From Atherix ibis (lineage: Eukaryota > Arthropoda > Insecta > Diptera > Athericidae): 64,000 nt of DNA. The DNA lies in NCBI GenBank assembly GCA_958298945.1, contig OY282607.1, forward strand, positions 77,244,868 to 77,308,867, given 5' to 3'. This document shows, piece by piece, positions 11,709 through 26,700 of this stretch. The notes under the pieces were generated by a model. The model was not told the DNA's origin and did no database searches. It was given only the letters and a program-made list of their open reading frames with translations. A program made the position numbers and the translations under genes. Numbering within the stretch: position 1 is the first letter of the stretch; each line of letters starts with the position of its first letter.

Positions 11709-14700
11709 GCGGTCGAGAACTTCGAAGAATATTCTAGCACAACACAGACCACACATCACAAAGAATCATATATCGAGCAAACCACTAAAGTTGTACAGAA
11801 ATCAACAACTGAACAAGTTCAAGTAATAAATAGTTGCTCTTTACTTTAGGTTCAATTATATTTTATTCAAATTCCACAGACTAAAGAACAATACACAGTT
11901 AACGGAAGAGTTGAAACTAAATTCAGATCAGTAAGTTTAGAAAAACTTCCTTTGCCTAGCACTGGTGGAAACGTTGTCGGTAAGTAGTTAAATTTTAATT
12001 TTTCCAAAACAAAACGATTTTTTTCTATTCATATCTCATATTTATAAATAACAAAAATAATATTTGGTACAATATAAGTGATATTTTACACTTGCAAGTA
12101 ACATAATGTATAATATAAAATTGGGCTATTATAATGATAAAAATATGTTATTTTTTATATATTCACATTCTCTTTTATCAGAAAAGTTCGCCAGTAAATA
12201 TAAATATTGAAAGGAATATGTATTTTTTTAGCAACTAATTAAATTAACACATACAACTGTCGTATACGTATTCTTTTTCGTTTTCATATTAACGCTCCCA
12301 AATTATTCTCTTCAGATTTAAATAAAAATTTAAAAAATTAACTAGTTTTAAAAATTTTATTTCTACTTAAAAAAAATTCAAGTGGTTGCTTTATTCTTTG
12401 CGAAATGAAAAAAAAACATCACATTTCCACAAAAAGAGGAGATTATTTTTACCACTGTATCATGACTCCCATTAGAAAATCGCCAGTTCAAATTTAAAAA
12501 ATAAACAATTCCATTCGATGGCCGCAAATATTTTTTTCAACACTAAACAGGCTTGGCACTTGCCTATACCTGCAATGTGAAACTAAGTCAAAGTGGCGAG
12601 CTGAGTTTTTTTGTTACCATTAACCCATGGCTCCAATTAGATTATTACTAGTGCAAACTTCTAAAGTGAACAAACCCTTTTGGTGACCACGAATATGCTT
12701 TTTGACTAGATCGGACTGGCGAGACAAGGTAATATTATTGTTATTTATTGAAATGCTAGCTGGTTAGAGCCTAAAATTTTAGTAATTATTTGTCGAGACA
12801 AATTTTTCAAGACAATAAACATAAAGCCAATTCTCTTTTTATCACCCACACAATTAATTATATTTTACGATCTATTATAATGACACTATAATTTATGATC
12901 ATCGATTGTTATAATAGTTCAATAAATTTCTAGTCAACTATTCCGTCTCAAGTGATTGATGATTTAATTTTCACTAAATTTAAAGTACATAATTCAAAAT
13001 TAAATTGTGCAAAAAAATTCAATAGAAATAAATTTAGAATAAGAACGTATGCTAACAAATGTTCCACCATTTGCACAAGAACACAAGTGAAACACTTGAA
13101 ATATCTTCCGAATCTGTTAGGGATGAATGCAAAGCTATTATTTGAAGAAACAAAATGTAAATTATTTACTAAAAGATTAACAAATGAAGCAATTATGGGC
13201 GATTATGCCTTGTATCTTTAGTGAAACTAAGTGCCGTTTATAGTTTACTTATTTGTTTTTCTAGATCAATTTTCCTGTCTGTTAGCTGTCTCATTATTAT
13301 ACTCAGAATACACGCGTACGTTGTCTGGCAGTAGGTGATGATTATTCCCAAATGTGCAACATAATGAAACAGGAGTCAATATAGTATGTGACATAGAACC
13401 ATTATTTATGCTTCATTGAGTACAAACAAAAGTAAACAAATGATTTAAGACTAGTGACAAATATGTTTGCTACAATTACCAACTGCATGTTAATTTGCTA
13501 TAAATCTTTCAAATTTAAATCATATTTTTGCGAGAGTTGCATTTTTGATCAAATTGTTATTAGTCGTATATACTACGATTTATGTACGCCAATTTTCTTA
13601 ATGCTCCCATGAATATTGGAAATTGATTTGGATTATTTTTGTCAATGGAATGTTCAACATATGCATGTATACAAAATTGTACATATACCATGGCACAGAA
13701 AAAGAAGATGTCTTCTATTTGTGGTTTTTATTCATTGATTTATTTATAATAAATATATGGTATTTTTATAGATTTTATTTATATATTATTCGTCTTATAA
13801 TGTAAGGGAACGTGTACACTTGAACGAAAAGACTGCACTTGTTTCTGTTAGTGAGAAATTTTAGAGTAGCTCAATAAACAGAATACCCCACAACCAAATT
13901 TAAAAAAAAAAATATGAAATAGATCAGAAACAACTTCAGATTTTGGTGTGAAAGAGGGAAAAAACTGCTGTTTATTTCATACTCTACTTCCGTTCATATA
14001 GCGTATGGTTATATTCATATGAACAACGCAGTAGCAATAGGATCATTATGCAATGACATCTTCGAAAACTTATCAGTGTATTATATCTTGTTCAGTGTGT
14101 ACTTGACCGATCGTTTTTGTGTCGGCAGATGAAACATATGCGAGAAACTAGAAGTCTAGAAACGTACACACTATGCTTACAGATTATTACCGTTAACGAA
14201 GAATGCCTTACCATCCACATTAAAACATATGTACATATATTATTTTTCCACAATATGTCCAAAAATGTAAGCGATTTCTCTCTGCATTACCAAGTATTAA
14301 TTATACCAATGAAGAAATTTTATTTATTACTTCTTGCATTAATCTGAAGCCGTTACATATTTCATTATTCAGTAATCGATCAAATAATGTGTCCGCGGAT
14401 TTGTATGCACAATTAACTGTATTTAAATATATTAAAACACAATAAAAGTTTTGAAATTAATTGTTAATTAATAAAATAAATTTAAAAAAAATGATTTTCG
14501 ACAATAGTTCCCGTGTCTCCCATCTAAATTGTAAGATAATATAATTTTTTTAGCAGGAGTTGGTGGAGCTTCTATCCTTTATAGGTGCTCACCAATTTCG
14601 TTTTACTGCTTTTAGCTAAATGTACTTCTCCTCTCTTCTAATTAAATGCCACCACCAATGACGATCGCTTATAGTTGCCATTTCAAAAACTTATAATCAA

Positions 14701-17700
14701 GCATCAAAATTTTGTTAAATCTTAACAAATTTTGTGAGATTGGACAACTTAACACATGCACGTCTCAGACTCAATTGCGCAGAAATAAAAATAAGTGTTT
14801 GTTTGCTCATACGCGCAATTGTCTTAATATCTAAAAAATCATATACTAGATCAAATCAGATGCAAATATTAAACAAATATTATTTTATTTATAATAAAAG
14901 AATGATTGCATTTCATCAAAATTTCTGGAAAGGCTCAATTTCACAATTTCTTAAAAATTTTCAATATTTTTTCTTCAAGAAAATTCAAATCCTCTATGCA
15001 TTACCATTCCTTATCTTTGCAATTAAATACTATATCATACATATTCGTCAAAGAAAGCTGCATTGATGAATCAGTCCAATGTAATCGCACACCGAATTTC
15101 CTACTAGGAATGATTTTCTTCTAGCAGCGACCTTACTCTCGCTCAAAATAATTGGCTTCACGATTTTCTTCTAGCAGCGAGATCTTTAATAGTTATTGCT
15201 TGTCTATGACCATCGTCAAGTGTACTTATATTAATGTTATGCTTAGAGATAATATCAAACCAATTATTTTAAACAATATTTGTAAAAAAAAGGGCATCTT
15301 AATAAAAATTTTAAAAAATGTAATTCAAAACTACAATATTTTGAATAATTATTAATAAATAACTAAAATTTAATTCTAACTAATTTAAATGTTTTCGAAT
15401 TCTTTAAATTTGTTTAATTATTGAATTTATTATATTCCAATCATAATTTAAATAATATTTTTCAATTAAAATGACCACGCATTCATTGATATTTGTAAAC
15501 CATACATATATCTGCAACTACAAATGTATATAATAGAAAATGCAGAAATTATAATCGAATATTCTAAATGTTGTCTGGTATTTAATCGTTAACAATATGT
15601 TTATCTGCGTCTTAAATATTACAAAACCAAATACATATTTAACATTATATTTTCTCAATATGAAAATATGTAAAGGGTTTCCTCATTACAAGAAATAAAA
15701 ATTTAATCACATTTGTTAATAAAAAGTAAATGAGTAAAATTTAATATGTTTTATTATTAATATAGTTGTGAAATCTATAACATTCCGGTCATAAATAATT
15801 TAATAAATTTTAATATAATTTTTTAATTTTAATTGAAATTTTAATTCAATCAATTTGTTAAGATTAAAGCAATTTACTTTTCATACATTAGATGGTCTTT
15901 ACGGTAAATTATGTAGCAAAAAAAATATATCTAATTTTATTATTATTGGAAAATATTTCTTGAAAATAATTTAATCTATTTATAATAAATAGATTTTCTT
16001 ACAAAAAAAGTAAATGTTATTTAAAATATTCTTTTATGATCGCTCATTACAACGAAACTTTAAATATTATTTAAAAAATATACGAAAAAACATAACTTAT
16101 TACCATAATTACATGAAATAAGAAAAAAAATCAGTAAAATATTATAGAATTTATAGTATGATAAAAAAAATATGCCTATAATATAATTTTCGAATCAGAT
16201 TATTTATAATGAAATTTTTTATTTATTTAAAGACTATTAATTATAATATCAGAAATATTATACTTTTAAATTAAATGGAAACATTCAAGAATATTAAAGA
16301 GTAGAATACATTAAATATACAATCATACCATATGTCATATTTTTATAGGAACATCGTTTAAATCTTTTTAAATTGTTGAAAATTTTCGTGAAAAATTTTC
16401 TCCTGTTAATTAAATTATATATGAATGTCTTAATTTATATAGTACATCAAAAAAAATACTGGAATTTATATTTTTCAAGGTTAATATTTATTAAAATACC
16501 ACAATTATTGGATTTCTTTTAATGACTGAACTACTAAAAATATAAATTATTTATTCTTCGAAAGTATTAAAATTGAAATGACGCTATTCAAGATATTTTA
16601 TTGATAATTTCAGCAACTGTGCGCAACAAATATTTTGATTATATTTTTTGTATATTTTATTTTTCTTCTTCCTTAGGTAAACACAACGAACAAGTGTTTT
16701 TTAGTAAAAAAAATATTCTTTACAGTTAATCAATTTTTTTTATTTATAATCAAATCAAATATTTGCAACTAGAGACTACTCCGCACACAGTTATTTTATT
16801 TAATATGCCATAAAGTTAACGAAATAATTCATTTACCATAAAAACCAAGAAAAAGTAATAAAATTTAATCCGGACATATAGTTTCTAGCAATTGAATTTG
16901 TACTTTTTCAAATTTTTCGAAAATATTTTTCCACATAAATATTTAATTTATGTATATCGATTAGAGAATTTTACTATTTATTTAAATGTCTTTTTTACAA
17001 CCACAACACGCTTCTATTTGTAAATGTATAGAAATTTATTATGAAGAAATTGATAGAATTAACTTATTTTTAATAAAATCGTATTCAAAAAATACAAAAA
17101 TAAATTATATATGCGTATTTCGATTTTTAAAACAATTTTTGTGGAACCGATATTGACGATTTGTACAATGTCTGTTACTATGGAACTACTCGTACACTTA
17201 ACGTTTCATTAAGGCATTATTTGTTAAATTGTCAAACCCTAAATATCTTTATAAATAATTTTTCTAAATGTTCTATAATATTGTTTAATTTATCTAAACA
17301 GTAAATAATATAAGCTCTATTTATTTAATTTTATTTCTAAACAATATTGAATAATCTAAAATAAAAGGCAAATATTAATCCATCTTGTTATAGGAAACTA
17401 ATCCTAGAAATTATTCCTAAGTTCTGCTTTTCATGGACAACTGTGTGAAATTAGATTGCATATCAATTTTTAGCTGTAGTCTCGCAGTCTTTAGTGGCTG
17501 TTTTAGATGACCCAGGTCTAGATTGCATTCGGTATTGGTTACTGAATAACGAATGTTGAGTTTCATTGGGTTTCAAGTCATACTGGTATCCTTGGCAATG
17601 AGAGAGCTGATCAACTGGAAGGGGAGGCGCTCCAGCGTCCTATGCTTATTGTAATGGAAAAGTTGGCGCATCTACTGACCAAATGGCTGGTAATATCTTT

Positions 17701-20700
17701 GACCATGCGTAGAAGGGAAAAAATTAGACAAACGGTTAAGATTTCCTTGCGTACATTGACCAAACATTAGAAGGCTAGTCTACTCAATAGTCACTCCGAA
17801 ATTCTGGGCGAAGAAATTTCTTAGAATTTATACTGGACATACCACACTTACCCATTTAATTGTCGGAAACAAAACTTTGCCATTCCTGTGGTGTACATAC
17901 CATACTTACCCATTTGATTGTACGTTATGCCATTTCTGTGCATTTTAACATACTATATATCATATCCTAAAATAATGGCACGTAAACCAGAAATCCTTTT
18001 TGAACAGTCTGTCAAGTCCAACCTTACCTTTTCCTAAACCTATTTTTAATTTTATAAAACAATCTAATTTTCTTTACCTTTTTTAACAATGTCTAGGAGA
18101 AAACTTATGACCTCATGGTCGTGACGCTAAAAAAAAGTGTCGTCGGCACTTGTCTCAGAGATCTTACATATAAACAAACAAACAAAAATCGGAAGTTTTA
18201 ACAAATTCTGCTCATATACTCGAATAATATATTGTAATATATACGAGAATATGATATTAGAATCTGAAATCCATTTATATATATACAATATATATATGGT
18301 ATATATTGATATCATATAATAATGTAAAATTTGTGGCGGTTCCATAAATGGGAAGTCCTTGAACCAAAAAAACAGAAACTCTTCTTTATTGCATGATATA
18401 TAACATATATCATAAAATGTGTATACAATATATTATATAAGTCTCATAACCACAAATTTATTTTATTATAATAACAAAATCCAAAATAGTACCATTAGAA
18501 ATTTTTCTTTTATATTTAATATCAATATTCTATATATACATAAATTTAGTGTGGTAATATCACTTTACTTCAGTTAACGTTGTAATTTTCTTTAATTTTG
18601 TCTGTACATATGCCGCACATAAATCTATATCAGTACAATATTTTAATTTTTTATAAAATGCAATGACTACACTCAATATGATATTAATAAATATACAATA
18701 TATTTTGAAATGTTTTGACATTGCTCGTAGGTCAAAGAAATTTTAATGAAACTCTTAAACATTAATTTTAAATATTGCATGCATGTGACAAAATTGAATT
18801 TATTTAAGTCCTTCCGATTACAAGCCGCCAACCTTTCATCATAATTCTTACATTAATACAATATAAATTAAGCCTTTGATTTTGCAAAAAGATCATATTT
18901 TTCTTAATGAGCCGTGTTTTATTATATTAATCCATAAAAAAGATGATATTCACCATAGTATCTGGAATTTATTGGGATTTTGATTAAAATACAAAATACT
19001 TCCAAAAATTTATTATAAAAATGGAATTTAATTTTGGCACTTTTGTAATCAAAAATTTTCTGTTATCTTATCAATGAAAAAAAAATGTATGTACAGTAAT
19101 GCGCAAAAGTATGCGACCACTTTGGTTTTAGAAAGGCAAGTTAAATAAATCTGGGAAATTAAAATAAAGTGAAAAACAATTTTTTTTTAAATTTTATTAA
19201 TTTTGATATTAAATAAAGTATTTTTTATTCATTAATTACTATCAAATTAAAAATACAATATATAACAAATTCCTTTTTCGTCGAAAACCACTTTTGGTGT
19301 TTGATGAAAGTTTGTACGATTTAAAGCATTCGGTAAATCAGTTTTTAATTGTTTCTTCGTTAAATAAAGTAATAATAGCACAGCGCACATCAACACTAAT
19401 TTTTACAATTTCATGTTGTTTAATTGTTAGTTAGTTAAATAGAACTTAATACCTTCAATTTTAGATAAATATAGAGAAAAAAGGAGTAAATTAATCCTTT
19501 TGTGTCTGTAGAGGATAATATGTAGACATAGTTAGAAAACAAAATACTTGGACTTCTCGAAACAGCATCATAAAAGTTTGATATTTATGTTTACTACCTA
19601 TAAACAAGGGTGTGAACTTGGTATTTACACTTGGCCTGTCATGGTTAAAAAATGGACATGAATTAAAATTACAAATTAATTTTCTAAATTATTTCAGGCA
19701 ATAATAAAAATTAGAACTGTTATTTATTCTCATTGACAATATATTATATTATACATCCAAAGAATTAATATAAATTTTTAATATGTTGTTATCAAAATTG
19801 TCGCATATTTTTGGTCTGCAGTGTATGTAAAGCAAAAGGTAAATCAAAGAATTTTTCCCTTAAAATATTTCCATACAACCTTGATATGAAGACATCTATT
19901 GGAAAATTAAAAAAAAAAAATGTATTTAAATTAACATTACAGGCATTCGAATAAATTTATTTCATTATATGCATATTTGAAAAACGTGTGTGCTTAATAA
20001 TTTTTATTTATAAGAAAAGAACAAAATTAAATTAAATTGTTACTATTATTTCTCATTTTATAAGTAAACCGTACGTTTCCCCTATAGAAAAAAAATATAT
20101 ATCATAATTTACATTTCTTTTTTATTTAATTTTTTTTAGTAGATACTTTCAGTCATTTTCCTAACTAAATGGCGGTATTTTATCGTTTATATGGAAAAAA
20201 TAAATAAATTATAAAAAATAAGAAAGGCATGTCTATCGTATCTTCTTATATTAAAGAATTTCATAAATTCTTAGAAGTGATATACTCGTAAAAAAAATTT
20301 TTGGTTGAATTTTCAAAATAATAATTTTCAAATTTAATATTCCTCTTTTATTTTTTTTTCTCTTTGAGTTAGAAATAGTTTAGCAACTGAAAAAAAATTA
20401 AAATCAAAAGAATTCATATAGACTGGTATATATATGTGTTGTACTTATACTATTCTTAAACTGTGTTGATTTTTCTACTACAAGCGACATTTATGTACTC
20501 GTACGTAATAAAAAAAAAGGAGAAAAAATTAGTTTATAAATATTTATTAATTGTAGAAGTTTTACTATATGCATAAATTTATCCTTCACGGTCCGTCTAC
20601 AATTTACTTAATTTATGTCTAAGTGTTAGAATACTAATATTCTAACACTTAAATATGAATTAAGTAAATTGTAGATGTATCAATAAATATTGATATTGGC

Positions 20701-23700
20701 TTGTAAAAATAGCAATATTAGTATTTTAGCATAAGATTCAACTTTGTTAAAATATTAATAATAAATGCAAAAATTTATTTGATTTCAATAAAGTTCGATT
20801 GTTTGTTTTGTTTTTAAAATTTGGGGGATTGTTTGCATAAATACGTTATTTTGCGAAGCGCCACAAGAAAATGTCTAACGGAACTTTTCACGCAATACAG
20901 CCAACATTTTGTCGTATTGTGTTGTGTACCTTGCGGTGCCGCCATATTGAATTCACATATGGTCTAATGGTCCAGATTAAAATCCTAAATTTAGGCAAAA
21001 AAGAAGTCTGTTATATTTTAATACATCTTAAAACTCTGAATTGACGGAAATGGTTTCTCCTTCTTCATTTTCAAAGAAATATAGGCCAAAGCCATAGAAA
21101 CCAAAATGCATACCAGACCAGACAGTCATTAATAGCCAATGACACCTTCGCGGACATAATAACCAATGACACCTTCAGACCGAAATACACACCAGATAGT
21201 CCCTTTTCGCTTATTTGCGAAACTTGGCTATGTGAGAATCATCACTTTTGTAGAAGTAAACTGGTAAACTATCCATAATGTAGAATTATGGACCTTAAAC
21301 TAAACTAATGCCATCTTGGATGACATATACGTACGTTATTTCTATTCTACCCGAAAAGTCTTATATTATAGATCTACTGGATAGACCCGATTGTCATATT
21401 TTCTTATATGTAAACGTAATTGTATGCCGCCATATTTTTATTTTGTTATTATTTATTTTGTAAACATCAATCAAATAATTAGCGCGTCAATGTTGTAGAC
21501 TCGCAGAGAGATTTAAAACGCCATTTTTCATGAAGTCATATCATACCAAATACGGAACATAACATACACGTACGTGTATAATATTTAAACATTGTTTACT
21601 ATTTTCAATTTTGAGAAATACACATATCAGGAAGTTAAACATCAAGTTAGTTTTTATTTAAAATTTAAGTATTTTCGAACAAGTAGGAATTAGTTTATTC
21701 ATTTTCATAAAAAGTTTTATTCGTAAAGTAACTTAAAAGCACTTTATTATTTAAAATTACGGTTTTCTATCAGAGTATGTGTATTCTTGCGAATATTTTT
21801 TGGAATTAACTAGATAGAATTTTTGTGCATAGACCTAGTCAGTTCTATATTTTAAGCCAAAAGTACTGAATTCAATTTTATTTTAAGACTAAAAGTGCAT
21901 TCATGATGTACTGTACTGAAACTAACACACACTTTTTCTTTTATTGAAATGGCTGTAACTTTCACCGATTTACATGAATTTAGGTGCGTTTGAAAGAAGA
22001 TGAATGTATCTTTTTAATGCTGCAAATTTTCAATAGATGGCGCTGCATGTTGTATGATTTAAAAATAAGTTCGGTAATTTTTTGGGCACAAAGTGTATTT
22101 GAATAATATTGAATGAATATTATATAAAATTGTTGAAACCACGAAAATGCCTAATTAAATAATTCAAATTGGAAGAAACAATATATTATAATTTTACAAT
22201 TTACAATTTTTATTTAATTATTTTTTTATTTTATAATAAAATCTAAGCTATAAAGTTAATTATATATTTAGTTCAAAAATTCCTAATTTCTAATTAATAT
22301 ATTTTATTATTTATTATTTATAATAACATGTTATTAAAATATTTAAATGAGAATTGAATTTTACCATTTTTAATTATCGAAATAAATTAGACCACTATAA
22401 TTTGTTGTTTTTAAATAGTTTAAAAATCTTTTGCCTTAATTAGTCTAAAACTTTAGCCTTTCCAAATTAAAAAAAAGTTTATTGATTCGTGTTTTGTTAC
22501 GAATAACTACACTGAATTCTTTTTTCACATGATTTAGAAATAACACAGTCTAAAGATTTTACACGAATTATTTGTTCTAATAGGTAGCCTAGCGATACGA
22601 CCAATATCTTTATATGATACACAACCCCAAATCGTTATTTTTGCCACCTTTACGACTTCGACATCGGTCTTTAAAATATTCCCCCAAATATCTATTGTTC
22701 ATAAGAAAATTTTAGCCTTTCATTTATAGTTTTTTTATTCACAATAATTTTGGTCGTTATTTAAGGGCTAATTTTAACTGATCTTACCATTTTCTGATCT
22801 TTAAGGATTGTAACCTGCTTTCTTCCCGAGCTTTTACTGTTTCCTTGCTTCGGAATTTAATTTTTTAGATTTAAACTACACGTATACTGCTCGAAATAAA
22901 ATATACGAGCTGAAATTATTTCTATTATACAATAATTCATAATTTACGATTAATATTGTAATTACATAAATTATTTTTATGTTTTGAATTTGAATTCGAA
23001 TTTTTATATATACTAATTTTATATTTTTGTTAACAAATACGTGTACGAATACGATCTTTTAAAACAATATATAATCCTTCTCCTTTCATATTACACGAAT
23101 TTTTAAAGGTCTATAACACATTCCCAATTTAAAAAGGCGCAATATCAAAGTAATTGAATTTTAAATCATAATAATCAAATCCAAATATCATAATAGGATT
23201 TGAAATGAAAAATTAAAATTCGATATTTTAAAAAAAAATTATAGAAAGTATCGTCAAGCAAAAGATAGAGTGCCACTGAATGACTCTTACCTTATGTTAC
23301 GTATCAATATTATACTTTTTATGTTTTTTTTTGGCAACGACAAACGCAGTGTTTCTCAACGTGGGGGGGCATATTATAAATATAAAATGTGAGAAAATTA
23401 CACGATCATAAACAATATGTAGTATTTTTTTTATTATTATTGTTATTGTTATTGTTGTTTTTTTTTGTTTTTCCTCTTTTCAAATTAACACATTGTCTAA
23501 ACTAAATGTCTTCTGCAAAAGAAAAAAATTCAATAATTTATGATGAATTTATTTATTTTCCCATTAATAAATGACTTTAGTAATGGATTTAACTCTATTA
23601 AATCAAATGAAAATAAACAATATAAAATATATTTATGTTCGGAACACATGAAATTGAAACACTAAATAGTTGATTGCTTTATTTTTTTTTAATTTGTTGC

Positions 23701-26700
23701 TAAAAAAAAAACTTTTAGCATTTTCTTTTTTTAAAAAAATTTATGTATTTAAGGATAATGGAATTTTATGAAAGGAATTTCGAAATTTCAATGATTAATA
23801 TCTGATTTAAGTCAATTCATTTATTCAAAAAAGAGTGGAAGATAGAAAAACGAAAATAAATTGATTAAAGGAAATACCGAAATGCAATGAAATACAAGAG
23901 TGAAATTATGATTTGCAATAATTCGTATTGCATGCATGATCGACTGGCACAAATCGAATATGGACAGATGCAAATGTTTTTTTACACGGTCATATGAAAT
24001 ATAAATACATTAAACTAGAGAGTATGTCGCAAATCGAAAATATTTGATATTTTAACAAGTGCAGCAAAAAAAACCAAGCAAATTAAAACATATATTTTAA
24101 ATTAATTATATATGGTTGAATATTTACTTAAGAATTATTTGCATAAATATAGATAACCCAAAAATTCGAAAATATTATATTATTATTAATAGTTTATATA
24201 TTGTACGTACAATACAATATAATAATCAAAATTAATTTTTCATTCATAAAAAATAATTCCTGTTTTTAATTGATTCTTGTGGGTTTTTCTATCTAAATTA
24301 AGTAATTTATTGAATCCTATGAATGAGGGCTAAGATAGTCCCAAATTATCTTACCATTAAATTTTTGGGGCTACACCTGTTCTTAGTTTTTCCAAATATA
24401 TATGTATAGGTATAGACATATATGGAAGATACTTCCCCATACATATATTCCATTTCAAATATTCTTGTCAAAGGCGAATTTCATTAGTAGTATTAAATCT
24501 CCGAATTCTTCTTCGGAAGTGATCAAAATGAGAAAAATTCTTCAGTTTAGAAGAACGCAACATTTAATTTAGTACTGTTCCGAATAAGCTTACTTATTCG
24601 AAAATTCAACCAATTCCACATATCTATTTGAATCATCTATCAGCAATTTGTTGGTCTATTCACTCAATGGGTCAGATTGATTTCGTGGTCTAACGTGCTT
24701 CGGAATTAGCTGCCCGAAAGGCAGGAGCAATAAGCTAATGAAGCAATACTCTGAAAAGTAAGAAAAATTTTCTACGATTAATATGATAAAGTAGGTGTTG
24801 TAGTATTTATTTGATTCGCACAGTAGTAGTCTTCTTTGCCATAGTACTTGTAGAATATCAAAATTTTCATGGACATGGAAAATTCGATTTTCATCTTCAT
24901 AACCAACGTATCACATCTCATCTCATTTCAAGTCAGTCTGTGGAAACGTCTGGACGTGATCGACGTCGGGGTAACTGCCATATTTTTTCAACGTTTTTTT
25001 TTTATCTAAAAAAAATTACTATAAAATATTATTATAAATAATAAAACAAAATTTTATGAATTTTCTATAATATTTGATGGCAAAGAATCAGTGTTGATTT
25101 TAATTAAAAACAAATAATAAAAGTAATATTATAATTTGATATATATTAAATAAAATTGAAATAGGCTTGAAAATGTAAACAATTGTGGTTAATGGAATTT
25201 TTTTTTAAATGTGCAGTAGTATCAAAAATTAATCAATCAAACAGGACAATAGTTATTTCTGTGATTTAAATTCAAATTCAGTTAAATCGCAAAATTAGGA
25301 ACATATTTAAATGTTTTAATTCAAATAAATACTCACCAAAAAGGGTTGTGTATATCAATATGATAAATTTACTTATTATATATACATATGTATACATGTA
25401 TTCATTAAATAAATCAAAATTAAAATTTATTTTAAATAAATAAATTAATAAAAAAATTAGCATACACTTTAAATTGAAATTTATCAAAATTCTCTTCAAA
25501 CTTACTTAAATATACCTTAATCTGCTATCATTTTTAAAAGAATCAATAAAAAATATACACATATGTTATGTGCACACATATTATAAAACAAAATTATCGA
25601 AATCGGTTTTTTTTCTTTTCTGATAAATCAATTATATTCTTCATCTAAAGAAAGATTCTTTAAATATGCAATTTATATTTTTTTCCAAGAATATTTTGTT
25701 CTTTGGAAGAGTTTAAAGAGAATTTTAATATCATCTACAAACATATATAAACGTTTATTCATAAAAAAAACACTTTTATAGAAGATATAACATATATTTA
25801 ATAGTTTTTTATCTATAATAGACGATATTATTTAATCATAATTCCCATATACATTATAATCCTTTTTTAATGTGTACTTAATTTGTATATAAATAGTGTA
25901 TTGTGTATCATATTTTGACCTTTAAATTGGATGATCAGAGTTCTTTTCTCACGTTCTACAATATTTTTTTAAAAATATTATTATTATTTTTATAAAAGTG
26001 TGTAAAAATTTAAATGATCTTAAGTTAAAACGGAATATCCTCTTACCAATTTCTATTACGATTATGAAATTCTACTTTGGTTAAATTTTATAAAAGAATA
26101 ATTTTCCTTAAAATATAAGAGTATAATAAAAAATATATAGAAATTGAAGTAAAAAAAAACTTTATAATTTAAAAAAGAAAACGAACATCAAATTTTTCTC
26201 TATCAAATAATTTATAACGAAATAAAACATATAACAAAATGATGTTATGGAAATCTGAAGATGTAGAAGAACCAGAAGCAACGTGGGAAGAATATAGTGT
26301 ATTTTATAAAGAAAAATTACGTTGTACAACTGTATCTGAATATGATAATAGTGAACGTATGCAAATATTCTGCCAAGAGCAAGATGTACCAACAGATATT
26401 GAATTGAATGGAGATGACTTTGCACCACTTAATTTTCTTTCAATATATTATATACGAACACATCAAGGTATTAAATTTAGTCAATTATGTAATAATTTAC
26501 GAAATAATTTCTTTAATTTATTTCTATAATTTCGTAAAAAATTATTGTTAAACCAAAGATATAAAACGGAAAATATGAATGGGTCAAAAAAAAATGCAAA
26601 ACTTCAAAAATTTAGACACTTTCAACATATGTGTATAATAATTTTCTCTCATGCAAATAATAAAAAGGAATTACAAATGTTCAAAAGTGTAAACAAAGCT

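Noticed and set aside
12952..13221. 89-codon open frame in the filamin intron
   Set aside because: No family resemblance, no clear splice context, and Lys/Asn/Leu-rich composition expected from AT-rich DNA.
14734..15066. 110-codon open frame in the filamin intron
   Set aside because: Ile/Phe/Lys/Tyr-rich reading typical of AT-rich noise. It starts at a non-ATG codon and has no supporting motif.
24170..24240. Palindromic TATTGTACGTACAATA word
   Set aside because: Short, single and in AT-rich DNA. Expected by chance at this base composition.
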